This document shows positions 23,513 through 25,969 of a stretch of 25,969 nucleotides of DNA, in pieces. The position numbers and the translations under genes are program-made. How positions within the stretch are numbered: the first letter of the stretch is position 1; each line of letters starts with the position of its first letter. Source of the DNA: a virus; the IMG/VR virus record IMGVR_UViG_3300037245_000962, positions 1-25,969 of that record. One strand, 5' to 3'. The notes beneath the pieces were generated by a model. It did no database searches. It saw nothing but the letters and a program-made list of their open reading frames with translations, and was not told the DNA's origin.

Positions 23513-23858
23513 CAAAGATACTTTTAACGCGGAACCATTAAAGACAACTATAGTAATTGACATTCAATTAGGCGGCTGGCTTGTAGATAGTCATTGCTGG
23601 ATTATTGACCCGAATACGGTAGTATTAGGCAAGCCGGAAAAAGCAGTTATGAAATGCGAATGGTGCGGCCTAATGATTCCGCAAAACATAAGCGCCGACC
23701 CGAACTTTCCTATATGTGATAAAAACCCTATTGTAGATAAGCTATATAAAAGCACTTACGCGAATGTAGTAAAAACTTGTAAGCGCGAAATTGACCAAAG
23801 AATAGAATTATTTGAAAAACAATTTTCAAAAAAAATGGAGGTAAAACAAAATGGGTGA
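23502..23858 (+). CDS. Small Cys-containing protein, unknown
   Basis: 118 aa with CEWC (about residues 52-55) and later single Cys (FPICD, KTCKRE), a possible zinc site. The N-terminus is beta-like with Trp residues (IQLGGWLVDSHCWIID) and the C-terminus is helical. It overlaps both neighbours. Function not recognised. Confidence 0.65.
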   Translation: MLIDKDTFNAEPLKTTIVIDIQLGGWLVDSHCWIIDPNTVVLGKPEKAVMKCEWCGLMIPQNISADPNFPICDKNPIVDKLYKSTYANVVKTCKREIDQRIELFEKQFSKKMEVKQNG

Positions 23859-24108
23859 ATTAATTAGTATAGGCAATCAACCAAGTTTGCCCCGCGTGGC
23901 TTGCCCCCATTGCGGACAACATAACCTTATAGACATTATGGTATTCCGGGAAGACGTTAGCAAACTCATGCAAGATAAATGTAAGCATTGTAATGAAGAC
24001 ATTTTCGTAGCCTTGTTAATACTGGGTCATACCAAAGTCGAATTACTTTTGCAACTGGTTCAAAAGATTATATCTACAATCTCTTCGCCGCATAAAATTA
24101 TAGGGTAG
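23851..24108 (+). CDS. Zinc-ribbon protein
   Basis: 85 aa with a textbook four-Cys ribbon: CPHC near residue 18 and CKHC near 46, each with a basic or His residue in the knuckle. A hydrophobic helical end follows. It starts eight bases before the previous stop, with GGAGG a little upstream. Likely a nucleic-acid or protein adaptor; no family recognised. Confidence 0.65.
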   Translation: MGELISIGNQPSLPRVACPHCGQHNLIDIMVFREDVSKLMQDKCKHCNEDIFVALLILGHTKVELLLQLVQKIISTISSPHKIIG

Positions 24109-24143
24109 TCAAAACTATAAACACTTTAAACGGGGTCAAGTAA

Positions 24144-24341
24144 ATGGGCATTAAATCTGAAATAACTTACGAAGAAATGGACGGCGAATGGCGTGTAGTA
24201 ATTCACGATATGATTTTTCTTTCGTTTCAAACGAAAGAACACGCCGAAATGTTTAAGGCTATAGCATACCCTATTATATACCAGCACGCCGTAGGCGTAG
24301 GCATGATAGGCGATTTAGACACAATTCTAAGTAACAATTAA
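24144..24341 (+). CDS. Small protein, unknown
   Basis: 65 aa, Shine-Dalgarno GGGG about ten bases upstream. The acidic N-terminus (SEITYEEMDGEWRVVIHD) is beta-like; a helix follows. No motifs recognised. It is separated from the next ATG by one base. Confidence 0.6.
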   Translation: MGIKSEITYEEMDGEWRVVIHDMIFLSFQTKEHAEMFKAIAYPIIYQHAVGVGMIGDLDTILSNN

Positions 24342-24342
24342 A

Positions 24343-24753
24343 ATGGACCGACCAAATAAATATATACTTGTAGATAAAGTACCAGTAGCAACCGAAGACC
24401 TTTTAGCGTGGGCTAAGTGGGTTGAAGACGTAGTAAAACGCCGCGTAGCCCTTGACGTTATAGCAGGGTTTGAAATATCTACGGTTTTCTTAGGGCTTGA
24501 CTATGCCTATACGGGTCCGCCTATGCTTTTTGAAACAATGGTATTTGAACAATTAGAAAAACCTAAGACGCAAGTTATAGACATTGACGGCAAGATATAT
24601 ACATTCGGACCTTGTGAAAGGGAAAGCTTAGACAACATTGACGGTTATATGACCCGCTATAGTACATGGGACGAAGCCGAACGCGGACACGCGGCAACCG
24701 TGGCTTTAGTAAGGCGTAGCTTACTAAAGGTAGTAAACGGGGGTATAGAATGA
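24343..24753 (+). CDS. Conserved phage hypothetical (FLGLDY/FETM type)
   Basis: A 136-aa protein of a family common in phage genomes, recognised by YILVDKVPVATEDLLAWAKW, STVFLGLDY, LFETMVF and the closing YSTWDEAERGHAATV. The family is usually annotated as hypothetical and I know of no assigned function. The conserved acidic and His residues (Asp, Glu, His in the last motif) could be a binding site. The start directly follows the upstream stop. Confidence 0.75.
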   Translation: MDRPNKYILVDKVPVATEDLLAWAKWVEDVVKRRVALDVIAGFEISTVFLGLDYAYTGPPMLFETMVFEQLEKPKTQVIDIDGKIYTFGPCERESLDNIDGYMTRYSTWDEAERGHAATVALVRRSLLKVVNGGIE

Positions 24754-24899
24754 AGATATTTTTTGAATGGTTAGCCACGGCTACTTTTCCAGTATGGCAA
24801 GCGTTATTATTTGCTATAGGCATTTTAGTTTTAATTTTTGGCCGGGCCGTTTACGGGCTGTATAAAAAATATGTAGTCAAAGGAAAAAAGATAAAATAA
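24750..24899 (+). CDS. Very small membrane protein
   Basis: A 49-aa frame starting inside the previous stop (ATGA) and ending exactly at the next ATG. It has one hydrophobic helix (residues about 13-32, ending IGILVLIFG) and a basic C-terminus (KGKKIK), so it is probably N-out, C-in. The tight packing supports it as real. It is followed by another single-pass protein and the two may be partners. Confidence 0.6.
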   Translation: MKIFFEWLATATFPVWQALLFAIGILVLIFGRAVYGLYKKYVVKGKKIK

Positions 24900-25424
24900 A
24901 TGGATACCGAATTAGCTATTGTCATTAGTTGCCTTTGTGGTGCTATCATGGTTTTGATATATCTTTTGACAGGACGAATTGACAAGCTATCCAAAATGGT
25001 TAAAAAAAGCTGGCGTGGCTATAGAGAAGTAGCGGAACATTTAGACAATTATAATGATGAATACTTAGGGAATTTTGAAGTTGAAGACCGAATACAAGAA
25101 GCTATTGAAACGGAAACAACCGGGGAAACTGAAACGCGCGCGCCTTCGAAACGACAAGCCGGGCCGCTTAGACCGGGGCTTCCGCCCTATTATGCCCCCG
25201 GCATATCAATGACTACAAGGCCGCAAGACCTAAACGTCATTCAGCAAACGCACATACAGCTTTTACAAAAACAATTAATAGAACAAAATAATTTAAGGCC
25301 GCAACCGATAACGCTTGTAATGACCGATAAGGAAGGCAATCAAAGTATAGTAAAAGAATTTCCTGTAAATGACAAAAAGGAACCAAAGCAATTTAAAAAC
25401 AAAAAGCGAAGATTAGATATATGA
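24900..25424 (+). CDS. Single-pass membrane protein ending in KKRRLDI
   Basis: 174 aa. An N-terminal membrane helix (about 4-24) is followed by a short coil-like basic stretch, an acidic Thr/Glu segment, a Pro-rich disordered region (GPLRPGLPPYYAPG) and a Gln-rich helix (about 115-140). The C-terminus, KKRRLDI, almost repeats LKRRLDI at the end of the 968 protein. The bulk is probably cytoplasmic. Function not recognised; a membrane-anchored scaffold or, less likely, a lysis accessory is possible. Confidence 0.65.
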   Translation: MDTELAIVISCLCGAIMVLIYLLTGRIDKLSKMVKKSWRGYREVAEHLDNYNDEYLGNFEVEDRIQEAIETETTGETETRAPSKRQAGPLRPGLPPYYAPGISMTTRPQDLNVIQQTHIQLLQKQLIEQNNLRPQPITLVMTDKEGNQSIVKEFPVNDKKEPKQFKNKKRRLDI

Positions 25425-25666
25425 TTTTCAAATTTGTAAAGCTACAGGGTAAGCGGGTTTGTAGCGTATGCTATGACCGCACAAAAAAACCCGAATGGCG
25501 CAAAGACATTGTAGGGCTTATTATGGGCAACCGCGAAGCTGGCATACCGCCCGGCTTGTCGTCCTGTTTTTGCCCTAAGCATTTAAAGGAATTAAGGGCT
25601 ATGCCTGTAAAAAAATTACGGGTAGTCAAACCCAAAAAGCGAAAACTGAAAAGGCGGAAAAAATGA
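25421..25666 (+). CDS. Small Cys-rich protein with KLKRR tail
   Basis: 81 aa. CSVC (about 14-17) and a later CFC with a nearby His (CFCPKH, about 49-54) could bind one zinc. The C-terminus is basic and ends KLKRRKK (KLKRR at 25643-25657). ATGA overlaps link it to both neighbours. Same general plan, Cys knuckle then KRR tail, as the 1899 protein. Confidence 0.65.
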   Translation: MIFKFVKLQGKRVCSVCYDRTKKPEWRKDIVGLIMGNREAGIPPGLSSCFCPKHLKELRAMPVKKLRVVKPKKRKLKRRKK

Positions 25667-25866
25667 AGCAAGTACAAATCAATGCAATCGCATTAGCAAG
25701 GCAAATAATTAAAGAAGCATTTGAACAAGACGACGATTTTCTTAGGTCGTATGTAGACAACGTGGCTATGTTACTTTATGACGAAGCACAAGGCGCGCCA
25801 TTCAAAGTAAAAGAAGTACGCGACCAAATAGCTAAGTCAATACTAAAAAAGATATTTTGGAGTTAG
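25663..25866 (+). CDS. Small acidic helical protein
   Basis: A 67-aa protein starting inside the previous stop. It looks all helical, with an acidic patch (FEQDDDF) and an end resembling a small dimerisation domain (VKEVRDQIAKSILKKIFW). No known family. Confidence 0.6.
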   Translation: MKQVQINAIALARQIIKEAFEQDDDFLRSYVDNVAMLLYDEAQGAPFKVKEVRDQIAKSILKKIFWS

Positions 25867-25870
25867 ACAA

Positions 25871-25969
25871 ATGGCTAAAGGAAGCGAATTTGAAAGGGAA
25901 TTATCTAAAGCTTTTTCATTGTGGTTCACTAATGGTAAACGCGACGATATATTTTATCGAACGGCGGCA
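25871..25969 (+). CDS. Nuclease/resolvase-like protein, 3' partial
   Basis: The first 33 residues only; the gene runs off the window. MAKGSEFERELSKAFSLW and then KRDDIFYRT match the start of a small phage and archaeal family that I associate with PD-(D/E)XK, Holliday-junction-resolvase-like nucleases. The catalytic residues would lie beyond the edge, so the call rests on the N-terminal pattern. It would fit the recombination genes upstream. Confidence 0.5.
   Translation, partial: MAKGSEFERELSKAFSLWFTNGKRDDIFYRTAA

Noticed and set aside
1-25969. CRISPR array, tRNA genes, insertion sequences, att sites
   Set aside because: No regularly spaced repeats, no cloverleaf-sized structure in the short gaps, no transposase or integrase motifs.
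1-25969. Stop-codon reassignment
   Set aside because: TAG, TGA and TAA all end recognisable genes at sensible positions, and no gene is interrupted by an in-frame stop.

Overview
This window looks like the replication and recombination module of a tailed bacteriophage (or a prophage or plasmid-phage derived from one). Every credible gene is on the + strand. Genes are packed with ATGA stop/start overlaps. Ribosome binding sites are of the AGGAGG/AGGGGG type, at least one promoter is a textbook sigma70 promoter, and there are intrinsic terminators. TAA, TAG and TGA all serve as ordinary stops, so I see no stop-codon recoding. The DNA is moderately AT-rich. No tRNA, rRNA, CRISPR array, insertion sequence or integrase is visible. 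The host cannot be named from the sequence.

Layout. (1) 1-2.72 kb: basic or Cys-rich proteins of unknown function, one resembling DUF3150, closed by an intrinsic terminator. (2) 2.8-5.4 kb: a UvsW-like SF2 helicase, a small protein and a DnaG-like primase. (3) 5.43-5.85 kb: the only long gene-free stretch, AT-rich and full of dyads, with a promoter nested in a terminator; it is the best candidate for a replication origin or a structured leader. (4) 5.85-8.4 kb: an unknown protein and a DnaB-like helicase carrying a four-Cys insertion. (5) 8.4-9.6 kb: a self-contained unit for an acidic/histone-H1-like protein with a structured 3' region and a strong terminator. (6) 9.65-16.9 kb: radical SAM protein, sliding clamp, clamp loader, two small proteins, and a DnaE-type polymerase whose C-terminus is a family-4-like uracil-DNA glycosylase. 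(7) 16.9-20.6 kb: small membrane protein, gp32-like SSB, RecA-like recombinase, FEN-type 5' exonuclease and a small conserved protein. (8) 20.6-23.5 kb: a Rad50/SbcC ATPase split into N-half, separate coil and C-half, with the Mre11/SbcD nuclease encoded between. (9) 23.5-26 kb: small zinc-ribbon and membrane proteins, ending in a partial nuclease-like gene.

Together the genes encode nearly a whole replisome (primase, replicative helicase, polymerase, clamp, loader, SSB) plus strand-exchange and end-processing functions, so replication probably depends little on host polymerase.

The most unusual signals are: the polymerase-UDG fusion; a short basic peptide, (K/T)(L/I)KRR, that recurs at the N- or C-terminus of about ten otherwise unrelated proteins; a helix-extended-helix-like module shared by the SSB and the histone-like protein; a 40-bp repeat linking the first gene to the split Rad50 locus; and the dyad-rich region between primase and helicase genes.
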